Source: a virus. Taken from it: a DNA stretch of 62,237 nt. A model generated the notes under the pieces. It saw nothing but the letters and a program-made list of their open reading frames with translations. It did no database searches and was not told the DNA's origin. Below are positions 8,698-16,300 of the stretch, in pieces. The stretch lies in the IMG/VR virus record IMGVR_UViG_3300044940_000392, positions 1-62,237 of that record. One strand, 5' to 3'. A program made the translations under genes and the position numbers. Numbering within the stretch: position 1 is the stretch's first letter; the number at the start of each line of letters is the position of its first letter.

Positions 8698-9723
8698 TTA
8701 AGATTGAATCATTGTGGGAATCGTTAATCCCCAAGGACGTCCTGTGACGTTGCCTAATCTACCATAAAAGCCATAATGAGTGGGTGTAAATAGCAATGTT
8801 CTGGAAACAGTTTGAAGTGGTAAAAAATTTTCTCCATCACGGGAAATTCTAAAACCCCGGTTAGTATTATCATCAAACATTTGCATCCAGAAATCATGTC
8901 CCCATAGAGTTGATTGGTTATACGCCACAAGGTTTGCTTGGCCGCCAAAATTATTATTAGTGAATGTCGCACCTTCTAAAACAATAAATTGATTTGAATT
9001 TGATGTACTATATACTGAAAAAACATGACAGCCAGTTAAAGATACAGTATTTGAATTACTGAATAAAATTCCATATTGAGCAAATTGACCACTTTGTCCT
9101 CCTAAAAATTGCGGTAAAATTTTGAATGTAATAGTATATGGAGGAGTTGGTGTTGGGAGAAAGGCCATTTCCATTGCGCCTTGTGTATTACTATTTGTTC
9201 CGAAATATAATCCGCCCTTAGAATCAGTTAATGTTGCATTTCCATTTGTAGCAACAGTCCAATTTGAAGCCGCCGGGGGCCGGGTTACTTTTCGTCCATT
9301 TAGAAAGTAAATTAAATTCGTTCCATTATCATAAACGAATGGGTAATATGAATCTTCAAGAAGATAAACATTTCCTGTTTGCCCAGGAGAGGGAAGCGCG
9401 GCGAATGTTGAAGGACTGACTACTGATCCACTACTATTAGCAATAATATCCTCCATTGTTTTCTTAGTCACGATATTATACACCGTCGCTTGTGCGGAAT
9501 GTTCCGTTGCGGTAGTTCCTTGAAACCCTCGAGTTACTGTCCATAAAACTGTCGAGTTATTATCAACCCGAATAATTTCACTGTCAATTAAAACGTAAAA
9601 AAAATCGCCGGGGGAAGTGATTAAAGGAAATCCGTCATTAGAAGCAACTGGAATTGAGGTTTGAGACGCAGTGATTGACAGGGTTAATGACGTAACCGCA
9701 TTATTTGCAAATAATTCAGCCAT
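8698..9723 (-). CDS. Putative receptor-binding / tail fibre protein with lectin-like C-terminus
   Basis: 341 residues. Residues 18-84 form a small beta domain with WTVTRGFQGTTATEH, a module seen at the start of many tail proteins and also inserted in this phage's nozzle-like protein (residues 189-246). Residues about 150-341 are rich in aromatic and Asn/Ser/Gly residues in a pattern typical of concanavalin/LamG-like jelly rolls, which bind sugars. This suggests an anchoring domain joined to a host-binding domain. The product is exported on the virion, not secreted (no signal peptide). Confidence 0.6.
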   Translation of the reverse strand: MAELFANNAVTSLTLSITASQTSIPVASNDGFPLITSPGDFFYVLIDSEIIRVDNNSTVLWTVTRGFQGTTATEHSAQATVYNIVTKKTMEDIIANSSGSVVSPSTFAALPSPGQTGNVYLLEDSYYPFVYDNGTNLIYFLNGRKVTRPPAASNWTVATNGNATLTDSKGGLYFGTNSNTQGAMEMAFLPTPTPPYTITFKILPQFLGGQSGQFAQYGILFSNSNTVSLTGCHVFSVYSTSNSNQFIVLEGATFTNNNFGGQANLVAYNQSTLWGHDFWMQMFDDNTNRGFRISRDGENFLPLQTVSRTLLFTPTHYGFYGRLGNVTGRPWGLTIPTMIQS

Positions 9724-10358
9724 TAAATTCGAGCCTTTACATCCTTCCGTTTTCCTGTTTTAGAGGCCCATTCGGGAGTGTTGTCTGAAGAAAAAACTTC
9801 CTCAACGCGAGTTAAAGAAACGAGACCGGATTGAATTAATCGAATTAAAATTGTTCGATAACCCATTTTTGCAACATTCCACGGAATTGTGTATTTTGTC
9901 AACCCGGGCTTTTCGCCTTCGTCAATTTGAATAATTCCATTAATATCGACCCGCGGCGCGTCCATTTTTTTCGGTGTCCACGAAGGATTTAAGCTATCAG
10001 GATCAACGTCAGTAATCGTGCGTGTATTTAATAATGTCCTCTCAGGAACGATACCTTCTTCAAACGCGGCGATGTATTTTTTTGGATTTAATCGAGTATT
10101 ATACACAACCCATATATTTGGTTTTTGTGGATGACGCTCTACTTGAACGTAATATGATAATTGTTCAAGTTTATTTTTAACATCCGTACTTGATAAACAA
10201 TTTCCCATTTGAGATACAACACTCGTCGGATCATTGTCTTTTCCGAGCAGCACGGCATTTTCATACTGACGAAGTGAATCTAAAATTCTTTGATTATCAG
10301 TTTCGACTTGCTTAAAAAAACTATCTGTTTGTAATTGTTCCGTGTCTTTGATTAACAT
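9723..10358 (-). CDS. Tail-cluster protein, unknown
   Basis: 211 residues without recognised motifs. It has a helical first 60 residues, then mixed alpha/beta, ending in a basic segment (KTGKRKDVKARI). Its start lies 38 nt inside the 3' end of the membrane protein gene at 10321-10596. Its stop overlaps the fibre gene's start. Virion or assembly role is inferred from position only. Confidence 0.65.
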   Translation of the reverse strand: MLIKDTEQLQTDSFFKQVETDNQRILDSLRQYENAVLLGKDNDPTSVVSQMGNCLSSTDVKNKLEQLSYYVQVERHPQKPNIWVVYNTRLNPKKYIAAFEEGIVPERTLLNTRTITDVDPDSLNPSWTPKKMDAPRVDINGIIQIDEGEKPGLTKYTIPWNVAKMGYRTILIRLIQSGLVSLTRVEEVFSSDNTPEWASKTGKRKDVKARI

Positions 10359-10596
10359 ATATCATTTCTTGTCGAAGAGATTTTACTTCAATTGTTAATT
10401 CTTCAATTGAGGAATTTAACACTTTGCCTATTGCTTTTCCTTCTTCAATATCTTTTTGCATTATTTCAAACTTTTGTAAATAAGTTCCGGTTACAAATGA
10501 AAGTGAAATTAAAATTGTAGCAATGGAAATTACCCAACCCATTAATTGACCAAAGGATAGTTTAATTTCATGAACTTTTTCAAATGTATTTTCCAT
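10321..10596 (-). CDS. Single-pass membrane protein with coiled coil; holin or spanin candidate
   Basis: 91 residues. One strong hydrophobic segment lies at about residues 16-38 (MGWVISIATILISLSFVTG). A charged heptad-like region covers about residues 42-85. This N-in, one-span, coiled-coil layout fits XhlA-like holin partners or an inner-membrane spanin. The M15 endolysin lies 11.5 kb away in the same strand cluster, so the lysis genes would not be adjacent. Function is inferred from topology alone. Confidence 0.55.
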   Translation of the reverse strand: MENTFEKVHEIKLSFGQLMGWVISIATILISLSFVTGTYLQKFEIMQKDIEEGKAIGKVLNSSIEELTIEVKSLRQEMIYVNQRHGTITNR

Positions 10597-11009
10597 TATG
10601 CAGGCACCGGAATAATTGATCCATTGGTTAGTGGAGCATTCAATGTTAATAATGGAAGTGTTACTGTTGCGGAATTTACTGTAAATAAATTGCCCGGCCC
10701 TGCAATAATTCGCATCGTTGAATCAATTATATAATGAACATATTGCGTATTCGGGGGAGTTATATCTTCATTATAAAATAATCCCAGTGCATCATCAAGC
10801 TTACCATCTTGAATGGGAATTAAAGCAAACGACGTGGGGAGAGGTAAATTTTCATCAGTATCGCCGTAGTTTACGTTAATCCATGCAGTTTGAGGAGTTC
10901 CGTCTGCCGTGGGGCGAGTTAATCCAATAATCGCGGCACCGTTGAAGTTAGTCCCGTCCGACCACTGGAAAATCTGTGATTGATCAAATTTACCTATCCG
11001 CGGCGTCAT
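10596..11009 (-). CDS. Small virion-cluster protein, unknown
   Basis: 137 residues, beta-rich, with many Thr, Pro, Asn and Leu and no membrane segment. No family is recognised. Stops and starts of the adjacent genes overlap by one base on both sides, pointing to a single translationally coupled tail operon. A fibre-linker or tail accessory role is possible. Confidence 0.6.
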   Translation of the reverse strand: MTPRIGKFDQSQIFQWSDGTNFNGAAIIGLTRPTADGTPQTAWINVNYGDTDENLPLPTSFALIPIQDGKLDDALGLFYNEDITPPNTQYVHYIIDSTMRIIAGPGNLFTVNSATVTLPLLTLNAPLTNGSIIPVPA

Positions 11010-11539
11010 TATAGCCCAAGTACCTTTTTAATCGCGGCTAAATCAGAAAGAACTTGCGCTTCAAAAGCAGGATTATTTCCTCCCGCCGAAGAGCGCGTTT
11101 CAAGATATTTCTTGTACTTTTCCTTATTTCGCGCTACAACAGAAAAACCATCAGGCGAGCGTACAATATCGTACTCATTGACGAAATTATCTCTAAGCGG
11201 GCGGTTTTGTTTCAGAATTAAAGGTTTTCCAGTAAAGTTAAAATCCTTCGGAGGAATATTTACTAAAGGCGCGTCAGTGCGAAGCATTAGGATTAATTCA
11301 GTAACATATTTCCCTTCTGCATCATACAACCAATTGCCGTTTTCATCCACAGCAACGGTATCAAATAAAATTTGACGTGAAGTAGATGCAGGAGCATTTA
11401 ACGTCCAAAGTTTAATTGGTTTACGTTCATCAAAAGGCGGAGGGTCGATATTAAACGCTTTTTTATACTCTTCGGGAGTTGCGTACTCAGGTACTAAAAA
11501 ATGTGGTTCAAGAGGTTCAAGTGTATCGATGTATTGCAT
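11009..11539 (-). CDS. Capsid-adjacent protein, unknown
   Basis: 176 residues. Acidic, Pro-rich N-terminus (LEPLEPHF...PEEYKKAF), mixed middle, and a C-terminal helix (FEAQVLSDLAAIKKVLGL) that may oligomerise. It is the first gene after the capsid terminator and probably has its own transcript start in the 200-bp gap. It could be a decoration or fibre-attachment protein; nothing in the sequence decides. Confidence 0.6.
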   Translation of the reverse strand: MQYIDTLEPLEPHFLVPEYATPEEYKKAFNIDPPPFDERKPIKLWTLNAPASTSRQILFDTVAVDENGNWLYDAEGKYVTELILMLRTDAPLVNIPPKDFNFTGKPLILKQNRPLRDNFVNEYDIVRSPDGFSVVARNKEKYKKYLETRSSAGGNNPAFEAQVLSDLAAIKKVLGL

Positions 11540-11739
11540 AGGATTCTTATTTACAGGGGATTACTTGCCCGTCAGAAGCAACCCCCCGCAAATCGGTTAT
11601 GATCGCCCCCTTTCGGTTAAGTGTAGCATAAACAGCCTTTCTAAATATATTGTATCATAGCCTTTTAGTTGTCTATAATTTTTAGATAAAAAAATATCCC
11701 CGATTTCTCAGGGATATCTTTTTGCACGGAAGAAACTAA
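11540..11739 (-). promoter_or_regulatory. Intergenic control region after the capsid gene
   Basis: 200 bp without an ORF. Read on the minus strand it contains the capsid terminator (11694-11717) and then a TAGACA-like box followed 15 bp later by TACAAT (around 11650-11675), a weak sigma-70-like promoter. A GC-rich leader with runs of five and six G follows before the ATG at 11539. A copy of the TAGACAACT motif seen near 28 kb lies here. The leader could fold, but no known riboswitch was recognised. Confidence 0.4.
11687..11725 (-). terminator. Intrinsic terminator after the major capsid gene
   Basis: Perfect 7-bp stem ATATCCC (11694-11700) with GGGATAT (11711-11717), loop of 10. On the minus strand it is followed by a run of seven T. 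It lies 15-50 bp past the capsid stop. T-runs on both sides mean it could act both ways. Confidence 0.75.
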
Positions 11740-12738
11740 TTATCCAAGAGTAGAAACTTGATCGATGGTACGAGAGCGATAAACACCCCCGATACCCGCA
11801 GGACCTTCAACGAAACAACCTGTAGTTACGAAGTTGTACGAAACGGCCCCGCCGATCTTACCTTCAGGATCATAAAGAGTAGCGCCCTGACGGCCTACGA
11901 CGTTGATCTTGAATTTCTGTGTCTTAGGATCAGTGACTTTGGAAGGACCGCGGCCCGCTAGATCAATTTTCTTTAGACCGCCCTTACCGAAGATATATGT
12001 ACGATATTGACCACTGTTTGTGAAAACGTTAGTGCTTTCAAGAATTCGAGTAGTAGCGATATCTGCAACCCAACCGCGATCTTCTTGCTTGAGAAGCGGA
12101 GAATTCTTAGCCCCGCCGCCCGCCATTTGATACTTATTAATATCAGCAAGCCCGTTAGCAGTTGGATCATTTACAAGGTCAAAAGTGATAAACGGGTGCA
12201 TGATACAGAAGTAAAAACCGTCATCAAAAGGTTCAACGTCATTTGCAGAGAGAACCGCTTTGACACCGCGGAGATCCTCAACAGTAAATACAGAACCGAG
12301 GGGAGAAAATACGGTCGAAGCGGCTTGCGCGTCGATGATATTTCGGAACATTGTATCTACGGATAGGCCCGCACGATAGCCAAGCAGTTCAGCGTAGTGA
12401 TTTACTTGAGGATCATACGCGGTATCGACTAGGAAATCAGAAAGGTTAATGTAATTCGCAAACTGAGTAAGAGTTGCACTTACGGTGCGCGAATTTACAG
12501 TTAGAGATGTACCAACAGTTCCTTCCGCAGTGGGAACGGTGGACGCGGACATATTCTGATAACGGTACATTGTAACAACGCGGCCTTCTTGTTTAGGCAT
12601 TGTTTCGTTATCAAAAGCATCACAGAAACGGAATTTCTTCATTAGCCGATCAAGCGCGGTTCGGTTGTAATAAACCTTTCCGGCAATGTGAGCTAGACCG
12701 GGGGATGTAGTTTGCATACCAGCAGGTGTATAAGACAT
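11740..12738 (-). CDS. Major capsid protein, N4 gp56 family
   Basis: 332 residues. The start (MSYTPAGMQTTSPG), followed by a YYNRTALDRLMKKFRF helix and a GRVVTMYRYQNMS strand, then the T..EGTVGTS loop, is the pattern of the N4 gp56-type HK97-fold capsid family, and length fits. It is a shell protein of the virion head. It has its own transcription unit, bounded by strong terminators on both sides (12794-12813 upstream, 11694-11717 downstream), as expected for the most abundant late product. The scaffold candidate lies just upstream and the portal two genes further. Ribosome site TAAGGT lies about 10 bases before ATG. Confidence 0.85.
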   Translation of the reverse strand: MSYTPAGMQTTSPGLAHIAGKVYYNRTALDRLMKKFRFCDAFDNETMPKQEGRVVTMYRYQNMSASTVPTAEGTVGTSLTVNSRTVSATLTQFANYINLSDFLVDTAYDPQVNHYAELLGYRAGLSVDTMFRNIIDAQAASTVFSPLGSVFTVEDLRGVKAVLSANDVEPFDDGFYFCIMHPFITFDLVNDPTANGLADINKYQMAGGGAKNSPLLKQEDRGWVADIATTRILESTNVFTNSGQYRTYIFGKGGLKKIDLAGRGPSKVTDPKTQKFKINVVGRQGATLYDPEGKIGGAVSYNFVTTGCFVEGPAGIGGVYRSRTIDQVSTLG

Positions 12739-12789
12739 AGATAATTGTTACCTTACAAGAATATCATAACATATAACATATAAAAATAA

Positions 12790-12820
12790 AAAAAGAGGAT
12801 ATTTCTATCCTCTTTTTTTT
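12790..12820 (-). terminator. Bidirectional terminator between scaffold and capsid genes
   Basis: Perfect 8-bp stem AGAGGATA (12794-12801) with TATCCTCT (12806-12813), tetraloop TTTC. It is flanked by A-run and T-run on both sides. It ends the portal/scaffold transcript before the capsid gene, which implies a separate capsid promoter in the 55 bp before 12738 (a TATGAT box is present there but no good -35). Confidence 0.85.
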
Positions 12821-12838
12821 TATTATTTTGTTTAATTT

Positions 12839-13624
12839 TTACTGACGAATTAGCGCTTCAAGTTGTGAATTATCTAATCGATTCAGATATTCTTCAATAT
12901 CTCCTTCGGGAAGCATTGGTGTTGCTGTGCGGTTTACAGTTGGCGGGGGCGCAAATTGATTTTGGTTATAACCATAAGTCTGAGGAGGTCCATAGTTTTG
13001 ACTCAAGTTTTGTTGTTGAGGAGTTTGAATTAAGCCATAAGAAGTAGCAACGCGATATGCAGCTTCTAGTCCTTCAAAGGTAAGAGGGATGTTTAACTGA
13101 TTTGCCACGCCTCTAAGAATTTGCGCGTTTTGGTCAGTATTTTGAAACTCCGGGTGTGCGTTTAGAAACTTATAGGCCGTAAGCTGATGTTCAAGTGCGG
13201 CGACATTATTAAGCTTTTCTTTAATCGCTGGAGGAACGCGCTCAGGACCATACCGAACTTCGTCAAGATAATTGAAAGCTTCAATTGGGTTTTCTTGAAT
13301 AAGTTTTACAAATTTTTCGCGGTCAAAAGATGGTTCATTTTGATTTTTTGAAGCTGGAGTTTCGGATTGATATCTTTTCAACTCTTCCATTTGGGAAAGA
13401 AGTTCTGCTTGGTTTTGAGCAACGGCGGAAAATGCGTTGTTAATTGCAGTATTCATTTCTTCCACAGAAGAAAATACATAATCCGTGCCGCCAATGTTTA
13501 GCTTAATTTCCTGTTTTGGCCTTGCATCTTCATCATTTTCGATGTTAATGCCCGCCGCTTTAAGCTGTTCATTAACTGCGTTTTTAATTAATTGTTCGTC
13601 TACCATATTGTCTGAGTAACTCAT
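12839..13624 (-). CDS. Putative scaffolding protein
   Basis: 261 residues, acidic and largely helical, with charged repeats in residues 60-150, a Gln/Pro/Tyr-rich linker about 200-235, and a short helical tail (DIEEYLNRLDNSQLEALIRQ). Position immediately upstream of the capsid gene and downstream of the portal, with this composition, is typical of a podovirus scaffold that fills the procapsid and leaves. No sequence motif proves it. The leader holds the TTTTAGGCAACTTTT motif also found near 28 kb. Confidence 0.6.
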   Translation of the reverse strand: MSYSDNMVDEQLIKNAVNEQLKAAGINIENDEDARPKQEIKLNIGGTDYVFSSVEEMNTAINNAFSAVAQNQAELLSQMEELKRYQSETPASKNQNEPSFDREKFVKLIQENPIEAFNYLDEVRYGPERVPPAIKEKLNNVAALEHQLTAYKFLNAHPEFQNTDQNAQILRGVANQLNIPLTFEGLEAAYRVATSYGLIQTPQQQNLSQNYGPPQTYGYNQNQFAPPPTVNRTATPMLPEGDIEEYLNRLDNSQLEALIRQ

Positions 13625-13657
13625 TTCTGTATTTATTGTATCAAAAGTTGCCTAAAA

Positions 13658-13924
13658 TTAAAGAGCCTCTTCGATTGGAATTCGATAAGTATCTTCATAT
13701 GTTTGCTTTGCCTCATCAGGGGCGGTTATCAGCATCGAGTAAAGCATGTTTAGAGCCTTCCATTGCGAATGAGTAATTATAATCTCATCTGGATCATTTT
13801 TCTCTACTAGATCTCGCTGAACTTCTTTAAGTTTTTCCATAAAAGTATCACAAAGCGTTGTGAAGCCTTTGTTAAAACGAAGCCGATATACTTCAATTAA
13901 AATATTTTTTTCGTTTTGATCCAT
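13658..13924 (-). CDS. Small helical protein between portal and scaffold
   Basis: 88 residues, almost all helix, charged, no family recognised. Its start overlaps the portal stop by one base, so it is coupled to the portal. Size and place allow a head assembly helper or chaperone. Confidence 0.65.
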   Translation of the reverse strand: MDQNEKNILIEVYRLRFNKGFTTLCDTFMEKLKEVQRDLVEKNDPDEIIITHSQWKALNMLYSMLITAPDEAKQTYEDTYRIPIEEAL

Positions 13925-16137
13925 TATTTATTCTTTTTCTCCGGTTTTTGTGATTCATTAATGCGTGGTTTCATCATAGCACGCATTTTGTCCAATTCAA
14001 GTTGTTGATTATTCTTTTTAGCTGTAAATTCAAGATTAGAAGCCGACATTAAAGAGTCTATTAACATCTTCTGTCGAGAAGCTACGGCGTCATTTTGAAT
14101 TTTGTTTTGTGTTGCTTGTGCTTGTAATTCGGACTGAGCGCGCTTTGCTTGAATCTGTTGTTGATTCTTTTCGCGCTCAGCTTGAATTTTAATTTGTGCT
14201 AGTTCTTTTTCAAATTGTAATTTCATTTGATTGAAAAGCATTTCCGTCTGCATTTCCATTTGAGCCTTTTGTTGCTCAATTTGCAGCAGCGCTGGATCAG
14301 TTTGTTTTTGCATCTGAACTTTTTGCAGTTCAGTTTGTGATTTCATTTGTTGAATCTGAACACGAGTCTGGAGATCCGCGTTTTGTTTTTGTTGTTGCGC
14401 TTGCTGTGCTTGTTGCTGCGCTTGTTGCCGTTGTTGAATTTCTTCTGGCGAAAGCGGGCGGATTAGTGTGTATTTTTCAGAAGTGCCCGCCGCATCTTGT
14501 AAAAATCGTAGAAGTTCATTTGGATCAACTGTTTGATTTGCATTACCAAGCTGTTCGAGAAATGGCCCGTTTAGCAAATATTGTGTAATAAACGGAAAAA
14601 TTTGTAAAAGCTTTTCCCGCGTAACCATTTTTGAAGAAGCGCGGATTACAAAATTTACACGAGAATTAAATACCTGTGCTGGAATACGGTACATTTGACC
14701 GTCTGCTGTGCGGGCATCGAGGAAATCATACATTCCAGTGTGCAGTGAAATCATATGATATAGTTTGTATAACATTGGAATTAGCATGTAATTTTCAATG
14801 TTTTCAACAATATCAAGTAACCGCATTGATCCGCCAGAAACTTGAGCATTAACGCCCGTCGCGGTTCGATTTACATTACCGCCGCGGGGAACGCCCATAC
14901 CGAAACCGTTAATACCTGTACGTCGTTCTGCCGCGTTTTGAATAAATTCAATTTCGCTGAACACGTTTGGAATTACGTCTTGCGGTTGGACGAGATCATA
15001 ATCAGTTTTATCATCAACAGTTACAATCTTGCCCGGATGCCACCGATTATTTCCCGGAGTATTAAGTGTTGATCGTTTCATTAAACGCGGCGGTTCAAGG
15101 GATAAATGAATTCGATCCAAACGGGCATTTAATAATGCTTCAATGTATCGTTGATTATGCTCCTGTACGTCTGGAATTCCCATTGCGTACCAACGACCGG
15201 GATAAATGTAACACGGCGCAAAACAGAAAGGGATAAATTTATACGGATTACGTTCGTTATAAACAACAACTTTACGATTTAAAACCCAGATGATTCGATC
15301 TTTTGAGTAAAAAATTAAACACTCGATTAAACGATCCGACGGGTTAGCCGGAATGTCAGTGGAGTTTGGGAAATAACTCCGCCCTTGGATAGCTTCTTGT
15401 TGCGATTTTGTTTGATCCGCGGTTGCATACGGAGATTGTGTTGAAAGAGTGTAGAGTTCGTTATCGTCGGGAATTTTCATATTCGGGACGCCGCGATACT
15501 CGATTAGTTCTTTAACTGTAAACATTTTGCGCCGAATAATGCTTCGCGCTTCATCAAGATTTGGAACGCTCAAACCCGGATCAACGTAGATATCTCGTAA
15601 ATCAACCCATGAAAGAATTGGACGTTTTTGAACATCATTCCATTCAATAAAAACCCCTCCGTTTCCGCGGTAGATAACATCTTTTGTAGCAAGTTTTAAT
15701 TCATTAATCCCCGTTCCACCAAAGTCATTTCTTGCATGTTCTAGAATAAATCGTAAATGATCCTCAATCATTACGAGATTCTGTGGCGGCGTTCCCCGGC
15801 CCGCTTCAACGTCAAACCATTCGCCGGAACCAAAAAGAGCTTGGGAAATAGACGGATGCGCGGATTCGATTTGATCGAATGTTAAATTAAATGGAATCGA
15901 TGAACGCGGAATATTTGTATTTGGCCAAACTTTTGCTGGAACGAAACCCGTGTATAGCCGATCTTGTTCGTTAAACCGCCGATCATGGTTAATGAATCTG
16001 TAAGATTCGTAATTAGAAAACGTCTGGGTTACGAGTTGAAGCGCATAGGTATTTTTAATTGCATCGAGAGGAGATACAAGAGGTTCATTATCTAAATTTT
16101 CATGTGGAAGTTCTGGAATGTGTTTTAATTCGGGCAT
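13924..16137 (-). CDS. Portal protein
   Basis: 737 residues. N-terminal helices with INHDRRFNEQDRLYTGF, a long alpha/beta stem region with DLRDIYVDPG, an IDPxL-like WVDLRDIYVDPGLS turn at about residues 176-190, a crown-type C-terminal region of about 170 residues made of Gln-rich coiled coil (residues 560-720), and length typical of podovirus portals. It forms the 12-fold ring for packaging and ejection. It follows the large terminase with only a 54-residue ORF between. The very long QQAQQAQQQK-like segment is unusual and may form the internal barrel. Confidence 0.8.
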   Translation of the reverse strand: MPELKHIPELPHENLDNEPLVSPLDAIKNTYALQLVTQTFSNYESYRFINHDRRFNEQDRLYTGFVPAKVWPNTNIPRSSIPFNLTFDQIESAHPSISQALFGSGEWFDVEAGRGTPPQNLVMIEDHLRFILEHARNDFGGTGINELKLATKDVIYRGNGGVFIEWNDVQKRPILSWVDLRDIYVDPGLSVPNLDEARSIIRRKMFTVKELIEYRGVPNMKIPDDNELYTLSTQSPYATADQTKSQQEAIQGRSYFPNSTDIPANPSDRLIECLIFYSKDRIIWVLNRKVVVYNERNPYKFIPFCFAPCYIYPGRWYAMGIPDVQEHNQRYIEALLNARLDRIHLSLEPPRLMKRSTLNTPGNNRWHPGKIVTVDDKTDYDLVQPQDVIPNVFSEIEFIQNAAERRTGINGFGMGVPRGGNVNRTATGVNAQVSGGSMRLLDIVENIENYMLIPMLYKLYHMISLHTGMYDFLDARTADGQMYRIPAQVFNSRVNFVIRASSKMVTREKLLQIFPFITQYLLNGPFLEQLGNANQTVDPNELLRFLQDAAGTSEKYTLIRPLSPEEIQQRQQAQQQAQQAQQQKQNADLQTRVQIQQMKSQTELQKVQMQKQTDPALLQIEQQKAQMEMQTEMLFNQMKLQFEKELAQIKIQAEREKNQQQIQAKRAQSELQAQATQNKIQNDAVASRQKMLIDSLMSASNLEFTAKKNNQQLELDKMRAMMKPRINESQKPEKKNK

Positions 16138-16289
16138 TGATCGTCTTTCTTATCTTTAGTTAATTGCGCCGCGATATCAATAGACTTGGATAAAACTATC
16201 GGAACTGGCACACCGAGTCCTTCAATTTTATCCTTCGCCTTGTCAGTAATTTGTAGCGCTTTTTTGATTTTTTTCCAAAACGTTTTCAT
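16125..16289 (-). CDS. Small basic protein between terminase and portal
   Basis: A 54-residue ORF beginning MKTFWKKIKKALQITDKAKDK. The ATG is at 16287-16289 and the stop at 16125-16127, inside the first codons of the portal. It fills the 160-bp gap between terminase and portal. The first 20 residues form a basic amphipathic helix and the middle has a short hydrophobic stretch (VPVPIVLSKSIDIAA). Function unknown. A weak ribosome site keeps confidence moderate. Confidence 0.5.
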   Translation of the reverse strand: MKTFWKKIKKALQITDKAKDKIEGLGVPVPIVLSKSIDIAAQLTKDKKDDQCPN

Positions 16290-16300
16290 ACATTTTTATT

